Shown piece after piece: positions 25,259 to 33,826 of a stretch of 64,000 nt of DNA. Position numbers and translations under genes: made by a program. Within the stretch, counting starts at the first letter, position 1. Each line of letters begins with the position of its first letter. The DNA is taken from positions 1 through 64,000 of the forward strand of contig NZ_AUCV01000026.1 of the NCBI RefSeq assembly GCF_000429945.1, given 5' to 3'. This DNA is from Desulfogranum japonicum DSM 18378 (GTDB lineage: Bacteria > Desulfobacterota > Desulfobulbia > Desulfobulbales > Desulfobulbaceae). The notes below the pieces were generated by a model. The model searched no databases, had not been told where the DNA came from, and saw only the letters and a program-made list of their open reading frames with translations.

Positions 25259-25618
25259 ATGACAACAGAACTGGTTCTCTCGGCAATTGCACTGTTTGGC
25301 ATTGCCGTAGTCATCCCGATTTTAATGGTAGCTACGACTGTATTCGGTCCAAAAGCTGGGGGAGAGGCTAAAAACGATCCTTATGAGAGTGGTATCAAGA
25401 AGATGATAGGCTTAGCTGAACAGAAGTTCAGTGTCAAGTTTTATCTCCTTGCAATCCTGTTTCTCTTGTTCGATATCGAAGCCGTATTCATGTACCCATG
25501 GGCTGTCAGTCTCCGTTCTCTCGGCTGGTTCGGGTTTACGGAAATGATCGTTTTCATGGTGCTACTCTTTACGGGTCTCATCTACATTCTAAAGAAAGGG
25601 GTGCTCAATTGGCGTTAG
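25259..25618 (+). CDS. nuoA: NADH-quinone oxidoreductase subunit A
   Basis: Membrane subunit of 119 aa with three hydrophobic helices. The family loop [41 protein letters not shown] is present. GGGAGAGG precedes the ATG. It heads a 13-gene complex I operon in the canonical order A-B-CD-E-F-G-H-I-J-K-L-M-N. Its last 10 nt overlap nuoB. Confidence 0.95.
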   Translation: MTTELVLSAIALFGIAVVIPILMVATTVFGPKAGGEAKNDPYESGIKKMIGLAEQKFSVKFYLLAILFLLFDIEAVFMYPWAVSLRSLGWFGFTEMIVFMVLLFTGLIYILKKGVLNWR

Positions 25619-26121
25619 GAATAGAAGCAAAACTGGGCGATTCAGTTCTGACAACAAAACTAGATGTGGTTGTTAATTGGGGCCGTCAGTATTCGCTGTG
25701 GCCCATGGTTTTTGGTACGGCATGCTGCGCCATTGAGTTCATGAGTGCTGCAGCCAGTCAGCTTGATATATCAAGGTGGGGCGCCGAGGTTGTACGCTTT
25801 TCACCGAGACAGGCTGACCTTATGCTTGTATGCGGCACTATCAGCTACAAACAGGCTCCTATCCTGAAAAGGATTTATGAGCAGATGCCTGAACCTAAAT
25901 GGGTTGTGGCGATGGGCGCGTGTGCCAGTTCAGGGGGCGTGTACGATAACTACTGTACGGTCCAGGGGATTGATAACATTATACCTGTTGATGTGTATAT
26001 CTCCGGATGTCCGCCAAGACCTGAAGCTGTTCTGGATGCTTTGATGAAAATTCAGGATCAGATAAAAGGTGAAAGTGTGCTGAACGATCGCCACAAAGAC
26101 TTTAAAGGGGTTCTCGACTGA
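25609..26121 (+). CDS. nuoB: NADH-quinone oxidoreductase subunit B
   Basis: The TTG start at 25609 gives 170 aa beginning [17 protein letters not shown] lies 8 nt upstream, and longer versions of the frame lie entirely inside nuoA. Ligands of [4Fe-4S] cluster N2 are C39, C40, C105 and C134, with the same spacing as E. coli NuoB (1, 65, 29). This subunit passes electrons from the peripheral arm to quinone together with the NuoD part of NuoCD. Confidence 0.95.
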   Translation: MALGIEAKLGDSVLTTKLDVVVNWGRQYSLWPMVFGTACCAIEFMSAAASQLDISRWGAEVVRFSPRQADLMLVCGTISYKQAPILKRIYEQMPEPKWVVAMGACASSGGVYDNYCTVQGIDNIIPVDVYISGCPPRPEAVLDALMKIQDQIKGESVLNDRHKDFKGVLD

Positions 26122-26122
26122 T

Positions 26123-27835
26123 ATGAATACGGCACTAGAACTCATGCAGGCAAAGTTTCCCAAAGCAACCTGCACACCAACCATTGACTCGGTAACGATA
26201 GATGTCCAGCCGGAACAACTGGAAAAGACTCTGTCCGGTTTAAAAAATGACCCGGAATTGGATTTCGGTCTGTTGCTCGATGTAACAGCTATCGATTACC
26301 TCAAATACCCGCAGTCCAAAGAAACACGATTTTATGTCGTATATACGATCAGAAGCTGGAAAAAGAATATGCTTGTGCAGGTTCGCACTCCAGTACCCGA
26401 TCCGGAAAGCGGGATTCCAACTGCAACCCATTTGTGGGAGTCTGCCAATTGGGGAGAACGCGAAACGTATGATCAGTATGGAATCCACTTTATTGGTCAT
26501 CCTGATTTAAGAAGGATTTTGAATCATTGGCAGTTCGAAGGACATCCTCTCCGAAAAGATTACGATATATACAAGGGCCAGGTCTGTTACGATTCCGACC
26601 CGATGGAAAAAGAAATTAAGGCTCGACTTGCCACGAAGGGTATTGATGAACTCACAATGAAGGACATCAATACCGAGATCATGTTTCTTAATATTGGTCC
26701 ATCACATCCTGCGACTCATGGTGCTATTCGTATTCTTACTGCACTTGATGGTGAGACGGTTATAGCCAATGTCAACGAGGTCGGTTATCTCCATCGCGGT
26801 TTTGAGAAAACTGCTGAAAACAGAACATATAACCAGATTATACCTTTAACGGATAGGCTCAATTACTGTTCCTCACTGATGAACAATGTAGCGTTCGTCA
26901 AAGCTGTTGAGTCATGGCTTGGTGTGGAAATAACAGAGCGTGCCAAGTTTATGCGAGTGATTCTGTCTGAATTCTATCGCGCCCTTGATCATCTGGTATG
27001 CCTTGCTGCGTTGTTTGTCGATATGGGTGGCTTGACCAACTACTGGTATCTCTACAACGAGAAGGAAGCGGCCTATGATCTGATCAGTCGTTTATGCGGG
27101 GCGCGACTTACCAGTTCTTTCACACGTGTCGGAGGAATGTATCGCGATTTTTATGAAGGTTGGGAAGCTGACCTGGAAAATCAACTGCGCGGTATTGAAA
27201 AAGGTGTAAATGATTCCCTGGCGTTGGTTGCTAAAAATAGAATCGTACATGATCGATCACAAGGAGTTTGCTGTCTTCCTGGAGATCGCGCACTTGCATA
27301 TGGTTTTACCGGTCCAAACCTTCGTGCGAGTGGCGTACCTTTTGATTTGCGAAAGGATAATCCGTACTACAACTACGATGCATTTGATTTTTCAGTTCCT
27401 GTCGGTACCAATGGGGATATCTACGATCGCATAATGGTTCGTTTCGAAGAGATTTTCCAAAGCATCTCTATTGTCCGCCAGGCAATGAAAATGATTCCTA
27501 AAGGGCCTGTGAATGTCGCAGATCCACATGTCTGTCTACCACCTAAAGATCAGGTCTATTCCAACATCGAAGGACTTGCTGGACATTTCAAACTCGTTTT
27601 CGAAGGTGTTCGAACCCCACCAGGTGAGTGGTATGACTCCTTTGAGGCTGCCAACGGTGAGCTGGGATTTCATTTCGTTTCCGATGGTTCAGGGCAACCG
27701 TATAAGTGCAAGGTGCGACCACCGTGCTTTTACACCATGGGTGGATTCCATGAAATGGTGGAAGGTGAAATGATAGCAGATACAGTCATTAACCTGAGTA
27801 GTATCAACATTATTGGTGGAGAGTTGGACAGATGA
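26123..27835 (+). CDS. nuoC: NADH-quinone oxidoreductase subunit C/D fusion
   Basis: Protein of 570 aa. Residues about 1-155 are NuoC-like (LLLDVTAIDYL, WESANWGERETYDQYGI, HPDLRRIL). Residues about 185-570 are NuoD-like (LNIGPSHPATHGAIRI, VGYLHRGFEK, DHLVCLAALFVDMGG, and the C-terminus GGELDR). The quinone-site histidine of HPATHG is present. Fused NuoCD is common in Gammaproteobacteria and some Desulfobacterota. It starts 1 nt after nuoB and overlaps nuoE by 4 nt. Confidence 0.95.
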   Translation: MNTALELMQAKFPKATCTPTIDSVTIDVQPEQLEKTLSGLKNDPELDFGLLLDVTAIDYLKYPQSKETRFYVVYTIRSWKKNMLVQVRTPVPDPESGIPTATHLWESANWGERETYDQYGIHFIGHPDLRRILNHWQFEGHPLRKDYDIYKGQVCYDSDPMEKEIKARLATKGIDELTMKDINTEIMFLNIGPSHPATHGAIRILTALDGETVIANVNEVGYLHRGFEKTAENRTYNQIIPLTDRLNYCSSLMNNVAFVKAVESWLGVEITERAKFMRVILSEFYRALDHLVCLAALFVDMGGLTNYWYLYNEKEAAYDLISRLCGARLTSSFTRVGGMYRDFYEGWEADLENQLRGIEKGVNDSLALVAKNRIVHDRSQGVCCLPGDRALAYGFTGPNLRASGVPFDLRKDNPYYNYDAFDFSVPVGTNGDIYDRIMVRFEEIFQSISIVRQAMKMIPKGPVNVADPHVCLPPKDQVYSNIEGLAGHFKLVFEGVRTPPGEWYDSFEAANGELGFHFVSDGSGQPYKCKVRPPCFYTMGGFHEMVEGEMIADTVINLSSINIIGGELDR

Positions 27836-28338
27836 GCGATAGATCACAATTAATTGAAACTGGGAAGCCGTTCCAGTTTGATACAGAACGAGACGCAGAA
27901 TTTGAAAGACTCGTACAACGCTATCCAACTCGTGAGTCAATGATTCTTCCTGCACTTTGGCTTACCCAGGAACAGGAGGGCTGGATCAGCGCTGAGGCGA
28001 TTGCCTACATTGCAGACAGAATAGGTACTTTTGCAAGCAAAGTGTATGAATGCGCGACATTTTATACAATGTACAATCTGCAACCGAAAGGCAAATACCA
28101 TATCTGTGTCTGCCGGACTCTTTCCTGCTATCTGCTTGGTAAACAGGAGATAGTTGATTACCTGGATACAGAGATCGGCATCAAACCCGGTGAAATTTCT
28201 GCGGATGGCAAATTTAGTCTTGAAGAAGTTGAATGCCTTGGGCATTGCGGTACTGCTCCCGTAGTTCAGGTCAATGGTGAGTTCCACGAAAATATGAACG
28301 TGGAAAAGATAAAAGAACTTTTGGCCACGTTGAAATAG
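27832..28338 (+). CDS. nuoE: NADH-quinone oxidoreductase subunit E
   Basis: Protein of 168 aa with a thioredoxin-like [2Fe-2S] domain (cluster N1a). Ligands C94, C99, C135 and C139 have the E. coli spacing (5, 36, 4). The ATG overlaps the nuoCD stop. With NuoF it forms the NADH-oxidising module, which implies that NADH is a donor; some anaerobes lack this module. Confidence 0.95.
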   Translation: MSDRSQLIETGKPFQFDTERDAEFERLVQRYPTRESMILPALWLTQEQEGWISAEAIAYIADRIGTFASKVYECATFYTMYNLQPKGKYHICVCRTLSCYLLGKQEIVDYLDTEIGIKPGEISADGKFSLEEVECLGHCGTAPVVQVNGEFHENMNVEKIKELLATLK

Positions 28339-28350
28339 GAGGGCATGGAC

Positions 28351-29595
28351 ATGCAAGTAAAAATACTGAGTGCTCGATTTGATATTGAAGATGCCCACAA
28401 AATAGAAGTTGCCAAGGAACATGGGGCGTACGCCACCTTGGACAAGGTCTTCTCCATGGAACCTGCAGAAGTTATTGAGGAAGTCAAGAACAGTGGACTT
28501 CGTGGTCGAGGTGGTGCTGGCTTTCCCACAGGTTTGAAATGGAGTTTTTTGCCAAAAGGCATTGATAAACCAGTCTATCTGGCTGTTAACTCTGATGAAT
28601 CTGAACCGGCGACCTTCAAGGATCGCTATATTCTTGTACGCGACCCCCATATGTTGATAGAGGGCATAATTATCTGTTGTTATGCGATACGCAGTAATCA
28701 CGCCTATATCTACATTCGTGGTGAATATACTACCCAGGTGAAAGCCTTGCAGGCTGCCATTGATGAGGCGTACGCAGCAGGATATCTCGGTAACACCGTA
28801 GATGGAAAAGATTATGCCGTAGATATTACTGTACATCGCGGGGCTGGTGCCTATGTCTGTGGTGAGGAGACTGCGCTGCTGGAATCCATTGAAGGGAAAA
28901 AAGGCCAACCCAGAAGCAAACCACCGTTTCCTGCTGTCGAGGGCCTTTATGGATGTCCGACCATTATTAACAATGTGCAAAGTATAGCTTCTCTTCCATT
29001 TATCATTACCAATGGTGCAGACGCGTACAAAGCATACGGAACTGAAAAGAGTCCAGGCACCCACCTGTTTGGTATTTCTGGCCTGGTAGAAAAACCAGGT
29101 ATGTATGAGTTGCCCTTAGGTCTTCCAATCCTTGAGGTGATAGAGAAAGTTGCCGGTGGTGTTAAAGGCGGTAAAAAACTGAAAGGTGTTATCCCAGGGG
29201 GAAGTTCTACTCCTGTACTGACGCCGGAAGAAGCGAAAACCGTAACCCTGGATTATGAATCCATGGCTGAGCATAAAACTATGTTCGGTTCTGGAGGAAT
29301 TGTCGTTCTGGATGAAGATGTTGACGTGGTCAAGCTCGTTAAGAATTTGATTGATTTTTACCATCATGAAAGCTGTGGGCAATGCACGCCATGCCGGGAA
29401 GGCCTTGGCTGGATGTTAAAAATCGTGAAGAAGATACTTAGCGGTAACGGCACCATCGATGATGTCAACCTGCTTAGGGAACTTTGTGACAATATCGAAA
29501 TGAAAACAGTTTGCGTACTTTCTGCGGCATGTACCATGCCGGTACGTGCTTTTCTGGATAAATTCCGACATGAATTTGAAGCATATGTTCAGTAA
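28351..29595 (+). CDS. nuoF: NADH-quinone oxidoreductase subunit F
   Basis: NADH- and FMN-binding subunit. Two in-frame ATGs occur, at 28345 and 28351; AGGAGGG at 28337-28343 is 7 nt from the second and only 1 nt from the first, so 28351 is preferred (414 aa). Motifs are GLRGRGGAGFPTGLKW (FMN/NADH), GAGAYVCGEETALLESIEGKKG, and the N3 cluster ESCGQCTPCREG with a later C near LSAACT. It passes electrons from NADH to NuoE and NuoG. Confidence 0.95.
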   Translation: MQVKILSARFDIEDAHKIEVAKEHGAYATLDKVFSMEPAEVIEEVKNSGLRGRGGAGFPTGLKWSFLPKGIDKPVYLAVNSDESEPATFKDRYILVRDPHMLIEGIIICCYAIRSNHAYIYIRGEYTTQVKALQAAIDEAYAAGYLGNTVDGKDYAVDITVHRGAGAYVCGEETALLESIEGKKGQPRSKPPFPAVEGLYGCPTIINNVQSIASLPFIITNGADAYKAYGTEKSPGTHLFGISGLVEKPGMYELPLGLPILEVIEKVAGGVKGGKKLKGVIPGGSSTPVLTPEEAKTVTLDYESMAEHKTMFGSGGIVVLDEDVDVVKLVKNLIDFYHHESCGQCTPCREGLGWMLKIVKKILSGNGTIDDVNLLRELCDNIEMKTVCVLSAACTMPVRAFLDKFRHEFEAYVQ

Positions 29596-29641
29596 GCAGG
29601 CTTTGTCAAAAAACGCAATGCAACAGGAATAGGAAGAAACC

Positions 29642-31204
29642 ATGGCAGATATGGTAAAACTGTCCGTTAATGGACAGGAAGTTGAAGTCGAATCAGGTAA
29701 GAATCTGATAGACGCTCTGGGAGCCGTTGGTATTGAGATACCTCACCTGTGCTACCATCCAGCGTTGGGAGCCGATGGCAACTGCAGAATGTGTTTGGTT
29801 GGCATCGAAGATGGCAGGCCACCCTTGGTTCCTGCCTGTAAAACCCCTGCGCAGGAGGGAATGAAGGTACAGCTTGATACAGACAAAATCAAAAAAATCC
29901 AAAGAGACATCATGGAGCTTGAACTGATCAATCACCCCATTGATTGTCCCATTTGTGATCAGGCTGGTGAATGTTCGCTCCAAGACTACTACATGCAATA
30001 CGATGGTCAAACCAGTCGTATGAATGTTCCTCAGGTTCTTAAGGGCAAGAAATTGGATTTTGGTTGCGGTGTTATCCATGATCAGGAACGTTGTGTCCTT
30101 TGCGCACGTTGTGTCCGGTTTACTCGTCAGGTAACAAAAACTGGTGAATTAGGTATTGTTAACCGAACAGATGCTGCCCGTGTGAATATCTTTCCTGGAC
30201 GTCCATTGGACAATAGATACGCGTTGAATGTTGTGGATCTATGTCCGGTCGGCGCGATGACCAGTAAAGATTTTCGTTTTAAACAACGTGTCTGGTTCCT
30301 TTCTAAGGATAAGGGCATATGTCACGGCTGCAGTAAGGGATGTAATATATTTATTGATCATAATCGTGAAAAATACAAAGACGATATTATCTATCGTTTT
30401 CGCCCCCGCCTCAATGAACAGGTTAATGGCTACTTCATTTGCGACGAAGGACGAATGACCTATAAAAAGGAAAATGATGGACGGATAACCCAGGCCAAGG
30501 CCAATGGCGATAATTGCTCCAATGAAAAAGCTGTTCAGTCATTGAAAGAGGCCTTGGGACATGCCTCCAAACCAGCCTTTCTAGTCTCTCCCAATTGCTC
30601 CATGGAACAAATAGTTGCTGTCAAGAAGCTCGCGTCTCAGCATAGTGCAACTGTATCCGGATTTAGTGATGGCTATATCAAGCCTGGCGATGGAGATGAT
30701 TTTCTCATTCAGGATGACAAATCAGCTAACCGTGCTGGCTTGGAATTGCTTGGTATTGATCTTTCTAAAGCTACATTCGATGCACTGGTTGAAGCTACAG
30801 ACTTGTTAATTGTCTTTGATAACGATTTGTCGATGAGTCTGGATGAAGCTGCTCTGAGCGCCTTAGCAGGTAAAACTAAAATTGCAGTTGTTGGAGCCTA
30901 CGATTCACCACTGGTTGGTCAGGCAACGTTCGTATATCCAGTCGCATCATACAGCGAGTATTCCGGAACAGTAGTTAATGCTGACAAAGTGGTACAAACT
31001 TTTGATACGGCTGTTGTTAAGAACGATCCGCTTGAAGACATAGTTGCAGTCGCTGGCTTACTTGGAGGGGAAATTTCGGACAACAATCAGGCTTGGAAAG
31101 AGATCAAGGTGAGTGTTGAAGCACTTAAAGATGTTGAGCCGGAAATGATCCCGGAACAGGGATTGGCACTTACAGTAGATGAGGGTTCAGATGACGCTGC
31201 TTGA
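29642..31204 (+). CDS. nuoG: NADH-quinone oxidoreductase subunit G, short form
   Basis: Protein of 520 aa, shorter than many NuoG proteins (often about 680-900). It contains the N-terminal [2Fe-2S] domain (CYHPALGADGNCRMC...C), the His-Cys N5 set (HPIDCPICDQAGEC), the N4 set (CVLCARC...C) and an additional CHGCSKGC...C cluster site. Beyond about residue 300 the molybdopterin-oxidoreductase-like region is reduced to one Rossmann-like lobe with no sign of a cofactor site. The stop overlaps nuoH. Confidence 0.92.
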   Translation: MADMVKLSVNGQEVEVESGKNLIDALGAVGIEIPHLCYHPALGADGNCRMCLVGIEDGRPPLVPACKTPAQEGMKVQLDTDKIKKIQRDIMELELINHPIDCPICDQAGECSLQDYYMQYDGQTSRMNVPQVLKGKKLDFGCGVIHDQERCVLCARCVRFTRQVTKTGELGIVNRTDAARVNIFPGRPLDNRYALNVVDLCPVGAMTSKDFRFKQRVWFLSKDKGICHGCSKGCNIFIDHNREKYKDDIIYRFRPRLNEQVNGYFICDEGRMTYKKENDGRITQAKANGDNCSNEKAVQSLKEALGHASKPAFLVSPNCSMEQIVAVKKLASQHSATVSGFSDGYIKPGDGDDFLIQDDKSANRAGLELLGIDLSKATFDALVEATDLLIVFDNDLSMSLDEAALSALAGKTKIAVVGAYDSPLVGQATFVYPVASYSEYSGTVVNADKVVQTFDTAVVKNDPLEDIVAVAGLLGGEISDNNQAWKEIKVSVEALKDVEPEMIPEQGLALTVDEGSDDAA

Positions 31205-32477
31205 TATCACATTAATAATAGTACGAGTTGCTTTTGGAGCATTCGTTCCGCTGAGCTTCATTGCTGTCTGTGTTTGGATGGAACGAAGAGGCGCTGCATT
31301 TTTTCAAGACAGGTCCGGTCCTAACCGTGCAAATATATGCGGTTTCCGAGCTGGTGGTCTTGTACAGAACCTGGCGGATGCAGTGAAATTGATTTTTAAG
31401 GAAGATGTGATAGCAAATCACATCAAGCATAAATTCTATTTTGTGCTTGCACCGTTGATTACCTTCATGACTGCCGTTGTTTCCTTTGCTGCAATACCAT
31501 TTGCCGATACATTGGTTCTTGGAAGCAAGGAATACATTATGCAGGCTGTCCCTATGGATCTGGGGATTCTCTGGTTCCTGGCTATTGCAGGGTTTGCAGT
31601 CTATGGCATCATTCTTGCCGGATGGGCTTCTCATAACAAGTACGGTATGTTGGGTGGATTGCGAGCTGCAGCTCAGGTAATCAGTTATGAGATTCCAATG
31701 GGCCTTGCCATTATTAGCCTTTTAGTTTGTTATGAAACGGTTAATCTCAGCGAGATGGCACGATTTCAGGGGCAACTTCTTTTTGGTTTTATCCCCATGT
31801 GGGGAATCATAATACAGCCACTGGGTTTTATCATCTTTATCGTAGCAGCCTTTGCTGAAGCTAATCGTACGCCATTTGATCTGGCTGAAGGTGAAAGTGA
31901 GCTCGTTGCCGGATTTCATGTCGAATATAGTGCTATGAAATTCGCTTTATTTTTTATGGGTGAATATGTTGCCATGTTTACTTCCAGCGCGATTATTGTC
32001 ACCCTGTATTTTGGTGGATACCAGATACCATGGTTTCCAACTGAGACTTTACTGAAGTACGCTGTTCCGATCTCTTTGTTGCTCATGGTTCTGGTTCCTG
32101 TATTTGGAAAAATCTTCACGGGCTGGATTAGGAAGAATAATGTAAGTCACTATGACCGACCAAATGATCCGCGAGTACGCGAGGGTGAAGTATATATTAA
32201 GCTCGTTTGGGCAATCGTTATCCTTACAGAAATCTGTTTTTTCTTCTACCTTGTTTTTGCATCAGGCGGTGCCGCAGATAATCTGCTGGTAGCATTCCTG
32301 CAGATCTGTACATTCTTGGTTAAGACTGCTTTCATGTGCTTTGTTTATGTGTGGGTTCGTTGGACTATTCCACGATTTAGATATGATCAATTACAGAAGT
32401 TAGGCTGGCAGACATTGTTACCGCTCTCGCTTCTGAACATCATTGTAACAAGCGCTATTGTAGTAGCACTGAGCTAA
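31191..32477 (+). CDS. nuoH: NADH-quinone oxidoreductase subunit H
   Basis: Hydrophobic subunit of 428 aa linking the peripheral arm to the membrane arm and forming part of the quinone chamber. The ATG at 31191 is chosen because GAGGG (31181-31185) sits 5 nt before it; the earlier in-frame ATG at 31179 overlaps that site. Motifs include RSGPNRAN, GWASHNKYGMLGGLRAAAQVISYE and EANRTPFDLAEGESELVAGFHVEYS. The C-terminus adds extra helices relative to E. coli. It overlaps nuoG by 14 nt. Confidence 0.95.
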   Translation: MTLLDITLIIVRVAFGAFVPLSFIAVCVWMERRGAAFFQDRSGPNRANICGFRAGGLVQNLADAVKLIFKEDVIANHIKHKFYFVLAPLITFMTAVVSFAAIPFADTLVLGSKEYIMQAVPMDLGILWFLAIAGFAVYGIILAGWASHNKYGMLGGLRAAAQVISYEIPMGLAIISLLVCYETVNLSEMARFQGQLLFGFIPMWGIIIQPLGFIIFIVAAFAEANRTPFDLAEGESELVAGFHVEYSAMKFALFFMGEYVAMFTSSAIIVTLYFGGYQIPWFPTETLLKYAVPISLLLMVLVPVFGKIFTGWIRKNNVSHYDRPNDPRVREGEVYIKLVWAIVILTEICFFFYLVFASGGAADNLLVAFLQICTFLVKTAFMCFVYVWVRWTIPRFRYDQLQKLGWQTLLPLSLLNIIVTSAIVVALS

Positions 32478-32490
32478 TAAGGGAGAAGCC

Positions 32491-33015
32491 ATGAGCATTA
32501 AAGTAAAAACCATAGTGCGTGAAGGCAAAAGCTTTTATGAACGGCTCTACCTCGTTGAAGTGTTTAAAGGAATGGCAGTGACCTTTGGTCACTTCATTAG
32601 AAACTTTCTTGATAATTCGAAGTTGTATACCAGGCATTATCCTGAAGTTAAACCTGAAATCACTCCTAGATGGCGAGGAAGGCACAGACTGACAAAACAT
32701 GATGATGGGACCATTAAATGTGTAGCCTGTTTTATGTGTCAGACGAATTGCCCCGCCCAATGCATTATTATCGAGGCGGGAGAACGAGAGGATGGCCGAA
32801 CAGAGAAATTGCCTGTTCGCTTTGATATCGATTTATTGGAATGTATTTATTGCGGTTTTTGTGTGGAAGCCTGCCCAAAAGATGCAATTAGAATGGATAC
32901 AGGAATATTTTCAGTAACCGGGAGTGAGCGTGAGTCAATGGTCTTGAGCATTGACGACCTTCTTGCCACTAATGGTGCATTTAGCGAAGAAGAGTATAAA
33001 AAAGGGGGCGCTTGA
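32491..33015 (+). CDS. nuoI: NADH-quinone oxidoreductase subunit I
   Basis: Protein of 174 aa with two [4Fe-4S] motifs, CVACFMCQTNCPAQC and CIYCGFCVEACPKDA (clusters N6a and N6b). The N-terminus (EVFKGMAVTFGHFIRNFL) is the amphipathic membrane-contact helix. GGGAGAAG precedes the ATG. It links NuoG to NuoB. Confidence 0.96.
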   Translation: MSIKVKTIVREGKSFYERLYLVEVFKGMAVTFGHFIRNFLDNSKLYTRHYPEVKPEITPRWRGRHRLTKHDDGTIKCVACFMCQTNCPAQCIIIEAGEREDGRTEKLPVRFDIDLLECIYCGFCVEACPKDAIRMDTGIFSVTGSERESMVLSIDDLLATNGAFSEEEYKKGGA

Positions 33016-33019
33016 TATC

Positions 33020-33529
33020 ATGTTTGCCGATTGGCTGTTCATACTATTTACAGTTTGTGCTGTCCTTGGGGCAGCAGGACTGGTGTCGTTTAGGCATCCA
33101 ATGAATAGTGCGATGAGTTTCGTCGTTACCTTGATTTCATTGGCAGGTCTCTATGCCCTGTTATCTGCAAAGCTCATTTTTGCTACCCAGCTTATCGTCT
33201 ATGCCGGAGCAATTATGTCGCTTATCATCTTCATCATTATGTTCCTGAACATTCAGAACGAAGATCTTCCTGTTGAAGAGGGACGCCTGAAAAACATGAC
33301 TATAGGAGCGGTACTTATTGCGCCTATTGGTTTGTTTTTAATGAAAGTTGTTAAGCAGATACCTGGAAGTGATACCGTGGTCGTTGATCCTAACTTCGGA
33401 GGTGTTAAAGAAGTTGGTCAGCTACTGTTCTCAAAGTGGTTACTCCCCTTTGAGATTGTCAGTATACTTCTGCTGGTTGCACTCGTCGGTGCTGTAGTAC
33501 TGGCCGGTAAAAGGGGGATCAATAAATGA
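33020..33529 (+). CDS. nuoJ: NADH-quinone oxidoreductase subunit J
   Basis: Membrane subunit of 169 aa with about five hydrophobic helices. The ATG at 33020 is chosen over a longer frame because the extra residues would lie inside nuoI; AGGGGG is about 12 nt upstream. The family segment [12 protein letters not shown] and the conserved helix with [17 protein letters not shown] are present. It overlaps nuoK by 4 nt. Confidence 0.93.
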   Translation: MFADWLFILFTVCAVLGAAGLVSFRHPMNSAMSFVVTLISLAGLYALLSAKLIFATQLIVYAGAIMSLIIFIIMFLNIQNEDLPVEEGRLKNMTIGAVLIAPIGLFLMKVVKQIPGSDTVVVDPNFGGVKEVGQLLFSKWLLPFEIVSILLLVALVGAVVLAGKRGINK

Positions 33530-33822
33530 TACACAGTTATCTAATGGTGAGTGTCATTCTCTTCTGCATTGGCATGTTGGGAGTAATCTCTCGCCGAAAC
33601 GTTTTCACTGTTTTTATGTCCATCGAACTGATGTTGAATGCTGCCAACCTTGCCTTCGTAGCGTTCTCACGGTTGCATGAGAGCATGGACGGCCATGTTC
33701 TTGCCTTGATGGTTATGGCTGTAGCCGCAGCAGAAGCAGCGCTAGCGCTTGCTGTAGTTATACTACTGCACAAGCATAAGGGTAAGCTGGATACCAATGT
33801 ATTCAGCCTGTTAAAAGGGTGA
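33526..33822 (+). CDS. nuoK: NADH-quinone oxidoreductase subunit K
   Basis: Membrane subunit of 98 aa with three helices. It has the family motif [18 protein letters not shown], containing the conserved proton-path glutamate, and [17 protein letters not shown] with the second glutamate. Four-nt overlap with nuoJ and a 4-nt gap to nuoL indicate tight coupling. Confidence 0.96.
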   Translation: MIHSYLMVSVILFCIGMLGVISRRNVFTVFMSIELMLNAANLAFVAFSRLHESMDGHVLALMVMAVAAAEAALALAVVILLHKHKGKLDTNVFSLLKG

Positions 33823-33826
33823 CAAC

